This document shows positions 1 to 5,678 of a stretch of DNA of 9,007 nucleotides, piece after piece. Each line of letters begins with the position of its first letter. Positions within the stretch are counted from its first letter, which is position 1. The notes beneath the pieces were generated by a model. The model saw nothing but the letters and a program-made list of their open reading frames with translations. It searched no databases and had not been told where the DNA came from. The position numbers and the translations under genes were made by a program. The DNA is from an uncultured Novosphingobium sp. (GTDB lineage: Bacteria > Pseudomonadota > Alphaproteobacteria > Sphingomonadales > Sphingomonadaceae). Location: positions 1 to 9,007 of the forward strand of contig CALKVF010000079.1 of the NCBI GenBank assembly GCA_937996535.1. Direction: 5' to 3'.

Positions 1-73
1 CCTGGGCCTCGGTGCCGAAGCTGGCGATCTGGTCCTTGATGACCTTCGAGATTTCAGCGGCGCGGATATCCAT
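1..73 (-). CDS. atpA: ATP synthase F1 subunit alpha, N-terminal fragment
   Basis: Only the first 24 codons are inside the window; the gene continues past the left edge. The reading begins MDIRAAEISKVIKDQI, followed by ASFGTEAQ, which is the characteristic alpha-subunit N-terminus of alphaproteobacteria. This helix contacts the delta subunit at the top of F1. The full protein forms the alpha3-beta3 catalytic head of ATP synthase on the cytoplasmic face of the membrane. The ATG lies 2 bases after the atpH stop. An AAAGG sequence (80-84, minus strand), 6 bases upstream and inside the end of atpH, is a good ribosome binding site, so the two genes are one transcript and probably translationally coupled. 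The nucleotide-binding motifs lie outside the window. The identification rests on this short but very conserved segment and on the neighbour. Confidence 0.93.
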   Translation of the reverse strand, partial: MDIRAAEISKVIKDQIASFGTEAQ

Positions 74-75
74 GT

Positions 76-630
76 TCAGCCTTTCATCGCGTTCGCGAGA
101 GAATTGAGACGGGTGCGGATCGAGCTGTCGATCTGGGTCGAGCCGATCCTGACGACGAGACCGCCGAGCAGATCGGGGTCGACATTCGCGGTAATCGTGA
201 CGTCCTTGCCTTCACGCGCCGTGAGCTTGGCGGCGAGCGCCTTGAGCTGGGCGGCGCTGAGCGGGTGGGCGCTGGTCACCTGGGCGTTCACTTCACCGCG
301 ACCAGCGGCAGCGATCGAGGCGAAAGCGCGGACGATTTCGGGCAGCGCGGCCAGACGGCGGTTGGCCGCCAGCACGCCGAGGAAGTTCTTGGTGAGGGGC
401 GAGAGGCCAAGCACCTTGGCAACCGCCGCAACCGCATTGCCGGCAGCTTCGCGGCCAACCTGGGGATTGCGAATCAGTGCGGCGAGATCGGCCGAGCCGA
501 GAATCGCCTGACCCAGCTTTTCCAGGTCGGATTCGACCGCCTGAACAGCCTTCTTTTCGCTCGCAAGATCGTACAGGGCAGAGGCGTATCGCCCTTGCAA
601 GCTGGCCGTAATGCCGCCGGAATTCTCCAC
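76..630 (-). CDS. atpH: ATP synthase F1 subunit delta (OSCP)
   Basis: This is the peripheral-stalk subunit that joins the F1 head to the b-subunit stalk. I chose the GTG at 630, giving 184 residues, the usual length. An AAGGAA (640-645, minus strand) sits 9 bases upstream, and the protein then begins (M)ENSGGITASLQGRYASALYD, which matches where alphaproteobacterial delta subunits begin. A longer reading to 681 adds 17 residues (MPCPPPRQRTRC and on) that look like non-family sequence. Family signs are GRYASALYDLA at about residues 13-23, an R-NP motif near 50, and the conserved C-terminal block DPDLLGGLVVRIGSTQ-D-SIRTRL at about 151-175. It is the first gene of the leftward operon; beta, gamma and epsilon would be expected beyond atpA. 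Membrane subunits a, b and c are normally encoded at a separate locus in this class. Confidence 0.95.
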   Translation of the reverse strand: MENSGGITASLQGRYASALYDLASEKKAVQAVESDLEKLGQAILGSADLAALIRNPQVGREAAGNAVAAVAKVLGLSPLTKNFLGVLAANRRLAALPEIVRAFASIAAAGRGEVNAQVTSAHPLSAAQLKALAAKLTAREGKDVTITANVDPDLLGGLVVRIGSTQIDSSIRTRLNSLANAMKG

Positions 631-639
631 GCGCGTCGG

Positions 640-645
640 TTCCTT
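640..645 (-). promoter_or_regulatory. Ribosome binding site deciding the atpH GTG start
   Basis: AAGGAA on the minus strand is complementary to the 16S rRNA 3' end. It lies 9 bases before the GTG at 630, which is optimal spacing. It favours the GTG over the farther ATG at 681. Confidence 0.65.
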
Positions 646-694
646 ACATCGGGTGCGTTGACGAGGCGGAGGACACGGCAAGACCGGGCTACCA

Positions 695-708
695 CCCCAC
701 AGATGGGG
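695..708. promoter_or_regulatory. Small hairpin in the atpH leader region
   Basis: CCCCA-CAGA-TGGGG is a perfect 5-base-pair stem with a 4-base loop, about 65 bases upstream of the atpH GTG. If the promoter candidate at 712-740 is correct, the hairpin lies near the very start of the atp transcript, where it could protect the 5' end. No run of T follows on either strand, so it is not an intrinsic terminator. Its function is unknown. Confidence 0.35.
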
Positions 709-711
709 GCG

Positions 712-740
712 CGCTTAGCGACGATTGCCGTGCTATGCAA
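712..740 (-). promoter_or_regulatory. Candidate sigma-70-type promoter of the atp operon
   Basis: On the minus strand TTGCAT (735-740) and TAAGCG (712-717) are separated by exactly 17 bases, upstream of atpH. The -35 half matches TTGACA at four positions; the -10 half is weak. The position is right for a housekeeping operon, but a GC-rich genome gives many such partial matches, so this is only a candidate. Confidence 0.28.
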
Positions 741-773
741 GGTGGGCTGGGGACATTCCTCAATACGAATGCA

Positions 774-779
774 AAGGAG
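774..779 (+). promoter_or_regulatory. Strong ribosome binding site for the leader ORF
   Basis: AAGGAG ends 10 bases before the ATG at 790, and a second purine run (AAAGGG, 784-789) directly abuts that ATG. No comparable site precedes the DJ-1 gene start at 881. Ribosomes are therefore likely to load here and reach the DJ-1 gene by coupling. Confidence 0.55.
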
Positions 780-789
780 CGGGAAAGGG

Positions 790-879
790 ATGGACGTGAT
801 TTTTCGGTCGGAGCAATGCCCGATCAGCGGCTTGGGCCGGGTTGCCGCCGCGCCGCGCCTGATCGGCGCGCGGCGCTGA
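790..879 (+). CDS. Putative 29-residue leader peptide upstream of the DJ-1/PfpI gene
   Basis: This small ORF begins MDVIFRSEQCPISGLGR and ends RLIGARR. Its ATG has a strong ribosome binding site (AAGGAG at 774-779). Its TGA (877-879) is one base before the ATG of the next gene, and the two are in different frames, the classic layout for translational coupling or a regulatory leader ORF. The peptide resembles no family I recognise and has no transmembrane segment or obvious run of one amino acid that would suggest attenuation. An 8-base inverted repeat (820-827 with 859-866) lies within it, so ribosome movement through the ORF would open a structure just before the downstream start. That it is translated is inferred from the signals, not shown by coding conservation. 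Confidence 0.42.
   Translation: MDVIFRSEQCPISGLGRVAAAPRLIGARR
820..866 (+). repeat. Inverted repeat (stem-loop) inside the leader ORF
   Basis: CCGATCAG (820-827) and CTGATCGG (859-866) are perfect 8-base inverted arms around a GC-rich 31-base loop. The downstream arm ends 15 bases before the DJ-1 gene ATG. In RNA this could fold over the region before that start and be opened by ribosomes translating the leader ORF. No T tract follows, so it is not a terminator. Confidence 0.4.
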
Positions 880-880
880 T

Positions 881-1606
881 ATGGCCAAAATCCTCGTCAT
901 CCTGCCGCAGCGCGATTTCGATCCCACCGAAGTGGCATTGCCTTGGCTGGTCTGGCTGCGCGCGGGCCATGAAGTGGTGTTCGCCACCCAAACGGGCGCT
1001 CCGGCGGCCTGCGATCCGGTTACCCTGACGGGCGAGGGGCTGCCCCGCTTTGGCCGCTCGCTGCGGGCGCGCGACGAGGGCTGTGCGGCCTATGCGGCGA
1101 TGACGGCGGGCGAGGCATTCGTGCACCCGCTGCGCTGGGCGGACGTGCGCGCGGCGGACTATGCTGCGCTGCATTTTCCGGGCGGCCATGCCCCCGGAAT
1201 GCGGCCCTATTGCGAATCGGCCGAGGTGGCGCGGCTGGCGCGCGAGGCCTTTGCGGCCGCGCAGCCGGTCAGCGCGATCTGCCACGGGGTCTTGCCGCTG
1301 GCCCGCGCCGGCGTGCTGGCGGGGCGGCGCACGACCGCGCTGATCCTGCCGATGGAAGCCCTGGCCGTGGCGCTCACCCGCCGAGCTTTGCCGGGGCACT
1401 ATCGCACCTATCCCGAAAGCGTCGAGCATGAGGTGCGCCGCCTGGTCGGGCCGACCGGCCGGTTCGAGCGCGGACCGCTGGTGCCGCGCTATGCCGGCGC
1501 GGACGAGCCCGAGGCGGGCTTCGTCGTGACCGATGGCCACTACCTGTCCGCACGCTGGCCGGGCGATACCTGGACCCTGGCGCTGCGGCTGGCCGAATTG
1601 CTCTGA
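881..1606 (+). CDS. DJ-1/PfpI family (type 1 glutamine amidotransferase-like) protein
   Basis: A 241-residue protein of the DJ-1/PfpI superfamily, a Rossmann-like fold whose members act as glyoxalases/deglycases, chaperones or hydrolases and are often stress-linked. Features seen: an N-terminal beta strand AKILVILP; an acidic residue in DPTEVALPW (Glu17), matching the conserved glutamate that activates the nucleophile; GGHAPGM at 101-107; and the nucleophile elbow SAICHGVLPLARAG with Cys134 followed by His135. The length and the insert around 145-215 resemble the larger Hsp31-like or ThiJ/PfpI proteins more than small DJ-1. The ATG at 881 has no ribosome binding site and follows the leader ORF stop by one base. 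The protein start is nonetheless natural for the fold. Its TGA directly abuts the stop codon of the convergent protease gene. The substrate cannot be predicted. Confidence 0.85.
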   Translation: MAKILVILPQRDFDPTEVALPWLVWLRAGHEVVFATQTGAPAACDPVTLTGEGLPRFGRSLRARDEGCAAYAAMTAGEAFVHPLRWADVRAADYAALHFPGGHAPGMRPYCESAEVARLAREAFAAAQPVSAICHGVLPLARAGVLAGRRTTALILPMEALAVALTRRALPGHYRTYPESVEHEVRRLVGPTGRFERGPLVPRYAGADEPEAGFVVTDGHYLSARWPGDTWTLALRLAELL

Positions 1607-3190
1607 TTACTTGGGCGCGGTCGGATCGGGGCTGCAGCTGTAGACCATCTGCTCGTTGGGCTGGGCGGGCAGCAGCGCGGTGATCGCGGCCTGATCATCG
1701 CTCAGCTTGCGCGCGGCGGCTTCGCCCGCGCCGCACTGGGGCGGTTCGAACCGGGTGCGCGCGGCGCGGACCTTGGTCATTGTATCAAGATCGAGCAGGT
1801 AGCGCGCGGTGGTGTAGGTCGCGCTCGCCGGATCATAGCGCGCCACGGTCACTGCATCATCACCGCCCGCGACCTGCACCCGCGACCAGCCATCAGCGCC
1901 CTGGCTATATTGCGAGCGGCCATTGGCGCAGCCATCGGCGGCCCAGTTCAGCGAGACATCGGCGATGTCCGACACGGTCACCCGGCTGCGCGCAGGATCG
2001 AGCACGCAGCGCAGCGGGCCGGTCAGCGCCTGAGCTGGCGCGCTGGCTCCGGCTGAGGGCGCGGTGCTGGGCAGGGCGGCGGCGGCCAGATCGGCCGCAC
2101 GCGAATCGATCGTGTCGATCCCCGGCCGCGTGAACCAGGCATAGAGCGCGCCCGCGACCAGCAGCGCGGCGGCGATCGCCGCGCGGGTGCGGGCCGGGCG
2201 CTTGCCCTGCACATGGAACCAGAAGGCGGCCGCGCCGGCGACCAGCCCGGCCAGCAGGGCCACCCCGGCCAGCGCGACCCCGTTTTCGCGTTCGGCCAGC
2301 ACCTGCAATTCGGCGGTCCGTCCGGCCTTGGCCTCGGCGGCCTTGCGCTGCTCTTCGGCGCTGCGCGCGGCCTCATCGGCGCGGGCCTTGTCGCCAGCCG
2401 ACATTGCCGCCTGGGCGCGGGTGAAATCGTCCATCGACTGGCAGGGCAGTGCGCTGAGGTGCGGGGTCACGTGGTTGTCGTGCAGGAAGCGCAGGATTTC
2501 GGGCATGGCTACGGCGAAAAAGAATTCCGCATCCGATCCGTCAGAGACGGTGCCGAACGAATTGGCGCCGATCACCCGGCCGCAGCCATCGAGCAGCGGC
2601 CCGCCGCTGTTGCCCGCCGCAATCGAGGCGGTGTGCAGCACGGTGGCATAGCTTTTGGACGAGCGCCCGGCCGAAACAGTGCCCTGCGTCTTAACCGGAG
2701 CGGTCGGGGTGATCATATCGACCGCGTTGAACCCCTGCGCGAGGTCAACGCTGCCCGGATAGCCAACCGCGAAGACCGGCGCGCCATCCGCCGGGCTGGT
2801 GGGTGACAGCGTTGTCACGGGCAGAGTGCCGCCCTCGATCCGCAGCAGGGCCAGATCGTTGCGCGGCGAATATGCGATGACTTTCGCGCTCCAGCCGCGC
2901 TTGCCCTGCGCGGGGATGATCAGCGCGCGGATCGTCTGGTCATCGGCCATGGGCGCGATGACGTGGGCATTGGTGACCACCATGTCGGGCGCGACCACGA
3001 AGCCCGAGCCGTGGCCGACCAGCCCAGCGCCGTCCTGGTTCATCCACACCAGCGCGACCCGCACCACGCTGCGCGAGGCGGCGGTAATGTCGGCCGGATC
3101 GGCGGCCAGCCGCGCGGGCAGGGCCAGCGCCATGAACAGCGCGATCAGCGTAGTGAGGAGGGTGGCGGGGGCGGCAAGGAATCGGCGCAT
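1607..3190 (-). CDS. Secreted, membrane-anchored trypsin-like serine protease with C-terminal unknown domain
   Basis: The ATG at 3190 gives 527 residues and begins with a clear signal peptide (MRRFLAAPATLL, a hydrophobic core, then PARLAAD, with cleavage near residue 30). Upstream in-frame starts would bury it. Residues about 35-240 are a trypsin-like/Do-type protease domain with a complete triad: His76 in TNAHVI, Asp112 in NDLALL, Ser195 in GNSGGPL. There is no PDZ domain. A charged, Ala/Glu-rich probable coiled coil (257-302) leads to two membrane helices (about 304-325 and 337-353) joined by a basic loop (GKRPARTR). By the positive-inside rule this places both the protease and the C-terminal domain in the periplasm. 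The C-terminal part (about 390-527) is not recognised; it holds Cys395, Cys421, Cys486 and Cys519, possibly forming disulfides. The gene is convergent with the DJ-1 gene and divergent from ada. A role in envelope quality control or signalling is an inference. Confidence 0.85.
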   Translation of the reverse strand: MRRFLAAPATLLTTLIALFMALALPARLAADPADITAASRSVVRVALVWMNQDGAGLVGHGSGFVVAPDMVVTNAHVIAPMADDQTIRALIIPAQGKRGWSAKVIAYSPRNDLALLRIEGGTLPVTTLSPTSPADGAPVFAVGYPGSVDLAQGFNAVDMITPTAPVKTQGTVSAGRSSKSYATVLHTASIAAGNSGGPLLDGCGRVIGANSFGTVSDGSDAEFFFAVAMPEILRFLHDNHVTPHLSALPCQSMDDFTRAQAAMSAGDKARADEAARSAEEQRKAAEAKAGRTAELQVLAERENGVALAGVALLAGLVAGAAAFWFHVQGKRPARTRAAIAAALLVAGALYAWFTRPGIDTIDSRAADLAAAALPSTAPSAGASAPAQALTGPLRCVLDPARSRVTVSDIADVSLNWAADGCANGRSQYSQGADGWSRVQVAGGDDAVTVARYDPASATYTTARYLLDLDTMTKVRAARTRFEPPQCGAGEAAARKLSDDQAAITALLPAQPNEQMVYSCSPDPTAPK

Positions 3191-3215
3191 GGCAAACTTC
3201 TGACCCCTGCGCGCT

Positions 3216-3266
3216 TTGAGCGCAAGCATCGGGACGCGCGGCGCAAAACCGTGTGGCAAGACTTGC
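3216..3266 (+). promoter_or_regulatory. Candidate regulatory region of ada with repeated GCGCAA
   Basis: The 95-base divergent gap between the protease gene and ada holds GCGCAA twice (3220-3225 and 3241-3246), 21 bases apart or about two helical turns. A near palindrome GCAAG-A-CTTGC follows (3256-3266). In Escherichia coli, methylated Ada binds a site with an AAT box and a GCAA box in a sequence ending AAAGCGCAA. The GCGCAA core is shared here, but I see no AAT box at the expected distance, so Ada binding is speculative. No convincing -35/-10 pair was found. Confidence 0.3.
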
Positions 3267-3285
3267 ACTTCAACGGAGCAATGCC

Positions 3286-4344
3286 ATGACAGCAACCATG
3301 ACGCCACCATCCGCCATCGACCCCGAGGCCGCCTGGGCCGCCGTGCTGGTGCGCGACAAGGCGTGGGATGGGCGGTTCGTGACCGGGGTGTTTTCAACCG
3401 GGATTTATTGCCGCCCGAGCTGCGCCGCGCGCCATCCCCGGCGCGAGAATGTCGGCTTTTTCGCGGACGGGGCCCAAGCCCGCGCTGCGGGGCTGCGTCC
3501 GTGCAAACGCTGCCTGCCCGATGAGGTCGCCCGCGATGAACGCGCGGTGCTGGCCGCGATCGGCGCGATCAAGGCGGCGGGGCAGCCGCTGGCGCTGGCG
3601 GCGCTGGCGGCAGAGGCCGGTTATTCCCCCAGCCATTTCCAGCGGGTGTTCACGCGCCACACCGGGCTGTCCCCGGCCAGCTATGCCCGCGCCTTGCAGG
3701 CCGAACGGGCAGCCACCGCGCTGAGCGGCGAAGCCCGCGTGACCGATGCCATCTATGCGGCGGGCTATTCCGGCCCCTCGCGGTTCTATGCAGCAAATGA
3801 AGGGAGACTGGGCATGACGCCTTCGGCCTGGGCAAATGGCGGCAAGGGCGTGGCGATCCACTGGGCGGTGGTCCCGACCAGCCTCGGGCCGATGCTGGTC
3901 GCCGCGACCGACAAGGGCGTCTGCCGCCTGTCGTTCAACGAAGGGCGCGAGGCATTGGAAGAGCGATTCCCGGCGGCCGATCTGGTGGAGGGCGATGCAG
4001 GCTTTGCTGCACTGCTCGATCAAGTGGTGGCCGCGGTCGAAGTGCCCGGCGATCACGCACACATCCCGCTCGATGTGAAGGGCACCGCCTTTCAGGAAGC
4101 GATCTGGCGCGAATTGCGGCGCATCCCGCTGGGCGAAACGCGGTCCTATGCCGAACTGGCGGCTGCCGCCGGCAAGCCCAAGGCGGTGCGCGCCGCGGGC
4201 AGCGCCAACGGGGCCAACAACGTGGCCGTGCTGATCCCCTGCCACCGCGTGATCCGCACCGATGGCAGCCTCGGCGGCTATGCCTATGGCCTTGAGATCA
4301 AGCGCCGCTTGCTTGCCAAAGAAGACGCGGTGCGCGGGGAATGA
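3286..4344 (+). CDS. ada: Bifunctional Ada: methylphosphotriester repair/transcription activator and O6-methylguanine-DNA methyltransferase
   Basis: Ada removes methyl groups from DNA phosphotriesters and from O6-methylguanine onto its own cysteines, and once methylated activates its own regulon. The 352 residues match the usual full length (about 354). Domains in order: the zinc-binding Ada domain with Cys42 and Cys46 (GIYCRPSC) and Cys73 and Cys76 (RPCKRC), Cys42 corresponding to the methyl acceptor; an AraC-type helix-turn-helix region (about 85-185, including AGYSPSHFQRVFTRHTGLSP and AGYSGPSRFYAANEGRLGMTP); and the methyltransferase domain (about 192-347) with PCHRV at Cys319 and GGYAYGLEIKRRLL. 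All key residues are present. The ATG at 3286 has GGAG 7 bases upstream; a GTG 11 codons earlier lacks such a site. It overlaps the CPBP gene by four bases (ATGA), so it probably heads an operon of three. Autoregulation is expected from the family. Confidence 0.96.
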   Translation: MTATMTPPSAIDPEAAWAAVLVRDKAWDGRFVTGVFSTGIYCRPSCAARHPRRENVGFFADGAQARAAGLRPCKRCLPDEVARDERAVLAAIGAIKAAGQPLALAALAAEAGYSPSHFQRVFTRHTGLSPASYARALQAERAATALSGEARVTDAIYAAGYSGPSRFYAANEGRLGMTPSAWANGGKGVAIHWAVVPTSLGPMLVAATDKGVCRLSFNEGREALEERFPAADLVEGDAGFAALLDQVVAAVEVPGDHAHIPLDVKGTAFQEAIWRELRRIPLGETRSYAELAAAAGKPKAVRAAGSANGANNVAVLIPCHRVIRTDGSLGGYAYGLEIKRRLLAKEDAVRGE

Positions 4345-5144
4345 CCACGGCGCTCAAGCTGCTGCGCTTTCCGCTGGTTCTGCTGGTGATCGAGGCGCTG
4401 GTGCTGGCCAGCATCGCCGCGCTCTATTCCACCAGCGCGCGCCGGCTGGGGCTCGCGGTGGTGGTGGTGCTGACTCACAAGGCGCTGCGTCGCTGGCTCG
4501 AAGGGGCGCGCGATACCGATTTTGCCGCCCACCACGCGCTGCGCGAACTGGGGCTGGGTCTGGGGCTGGGCTTTGCGCTGTTCGCGCTGGCGGCGGGCGT
4601 GGTCGCGGCGCTGGGCGGGCTGCAGATCGAAGGCTTGCGCGGGCTTGGCCAGTTCTGGTCGCTCGCCGCGATGGCGGTGACCAGTGCGGTGTTTGAGGAA
4701 ACGCTGTTTCGCGGGGTTTTGCTGCGCCACATCGAGGCCATGGCGAGATCGTGGGTTGCTCTGGCGCTGACCGCGCTGCTGTTTGGCGCGGCGCATCTGA
4801 TGAACCCCCACGCCAGCCTGTTCGCGGCGCTGGCGATCGCGATCGAGGCCGGGGTGATGCTGGGCGCGGCCTATCTGCTGACTCGGCGGCTGTGGCTGGC
4901 GCTGGGGATCCACGCGGCGTGGAATTTCACGCAAGGCTGGGTGTTCTCGATCCCCGTGTCGGGTAGCCAGCCGCCGCTCGGGCTGCTGGTGACCCGCGCG
5001 GTCGGCGCGGACTGGTTGACGGGCGGCGGGTTCGGGCTTGAAGCCTCGATCCCGGCGCTGCTGGTGGCGAGCTGGGGCGGGGCGGTGCTGCTGCGCCGGG
5101 CGATGGCGCGCGGGGCGCTTGCCGCGCCGCCGTGGCGCCGTTAG
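4341..5144 (+). CDS. CPBP family (Abi/CAAX) intramembrane glutamic endopeptidase
   Basis: A 267-residue polytopic membrane protein with about seven or eight hydrophobic segments. The three family motifs are complete: EExxxR as Glu119-Glu120-Thr-Leu-Phe-Arg124; FxxxH as Phe148-Gly-Ala-Ala-His152; and the third-motif HAAWN with His191 and Asn195. CPBP proteins relate to the eukaryotic CAAX protease Rce1 and to bacteriocin-immunity proteins; most bacterial members have no known substrate. The ATG is embedded in the end of ada (ATGA overlap), so the gene is almost certainly translated from the ada transcript. That links it to alkylation-responsive expression if ada is autoregulated, but does not show a DNA-repair role. 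An independent start or promoter is not visible. Confidence 0.9.
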   Translation: MTTALKLLRFPLVLLVIEALVLASIAALYSTSARRLGLAVVVVLTHKALRRWLEGARDTDFAAHHALRELGLGLGLGFALFALAAGVVAALGGLQIEGLRGLGQFWSLAAMAVTSAVFEETLFRGVLLRHIEAMARSWVALALTALLFGAAHLMNPHASLFAALAIAIEAGVMLGAAYLLTRRLWLALGIHAAWNFTQGWVFSIPVSGSQPPLGLLVTRAVGADWLTGGGFGLEASIPALLVASWGGAVLLRRAMARGALAAPPWRR

Positions 5145-5174
5145 GCTCGCCCGCAAAACAACCGGGAGAATGCC

Positions 5175-5678
5175 ATGTCGATCCACGCCCTGCCCGAAGG
5201 CGCGCCCGCCACGCTGGGGGAAGCCTTTGCCCATATCGGCCAGGTGACCGCGCCGAGCCTGCTCGACATCAAGGTCATGGTGCTGACCGAAGCGGCGGCG
5301 ATGGCGCTCTATTACAAGACCGCCGAACTTGCCGCCGATCCCCGGGTCAAGGCGCTGTTGCACAAGAACGGGCGCGAGGAAATGCTCCACGCCCAGCGCG
5401 CGATGCTGGCGATCAAGGCGATTTCGGGCGAGGATTTTTACGCCCCCCAGCCCGAGGACAATCCCTATCTTCAGGGCGGGGCAGGGCCGCTCGGTGAAAT
5501 GACCAAGGCCGGCCTGACCAAGCTCGCCCAAGGCGAATTCGGCGGTGAAAAGCTCTACGAGGTCTGGGCCGCCAACACCCCCAATGCCGAGGCCGCGCGC
5601 CTGTTCCTGCTCAACGGCGGGGAAGAGGCCGACCACGGCAACCGCCTGCTTGAAGCCGCGGCGCTGCTCGCCGATTAG
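5175..5678 (+). CDS. Ferritin-like di-iron protein (rubrerythrin-like, no rubredoxin domain)
   Basis: A 167-residue, mostly helical cytoplasmic protein with the ligand pattern of a ferritin-like di-iron four-helix bundle. Glu39 on helix 1 and the Glu69-x-x-His72 motif (REEMLH) on helix 2 are 30 residues apart. Glu121 (or Glu125) on helix 3 and Glu151-x-x-His154 (GEEADH) on helix 4 repeat that exact spacing. There is no CxxC rubredoxin module, so it is not a complete rubrerythrin. Relatives reduce peroxides, store iron or oxidise substrates; which applies here is unknown. The ATG has GGAG (5165-5168) 6 bases upstream. It follows the CPBP gene by 30 bases with no terminator between, suggesting one operon with ada. 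Its TAG overlaps the stop codon of the convergent priA. Confidence 0.8.
   Translation: MSIHALPEGAPATLGEAFAHIGQVTAPSLLDIKVMVLTEAAAMALYYKTAELAADPRVKALLHKNGREEMLHAQRAMLAIKAISGEDFYAPQPEDNPYLQGGAGPLGEMTKAGLTKLAQGEFGGEKLYEVWAANTPNAEAARLFLLNGGEEADHGNRLLEAAALLAD

Noticed and set aside
631..681. Upstream extension of atpH to an ATG at 681
   Set aside because: The added 17 residues are unlike delta subunits, while the GTG at 630 has a ribosome binding site at ideal distance and the standard N-terminus.
695..708. Hairpin near atpH as an intrinsic terminator
   Set aside because: The stem is short and there is no T tract after it on either strand.
824..1540. A 238-codon open frame opposite the DJ-1 gene
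   Set aside because: The + strand frame shows the nucleophile elbow and fold motifs; the reverse frame has only basic low-complexity sequence.
3253..3285. GTG start for ada at 3253
   Set aside because: The ATG at 3286 has GGAG seven bases upstream and gives the usual Ada length; the GTG has no such site.
3191..3397. Upstream extension of the serine protease to 3397
   Set aside because: It would put about 69 Arg/Pro-rich residues in front of a clear signal peptide and would overlap the start of ada.
4341..5144. CPBP protein as a phage abortive-infection (defence) gene
   Set aside because: The Abi name of the family is historical. No toxin, restriction or phage-related neighbours are present, and its overlap is with a DNA-repair gene.
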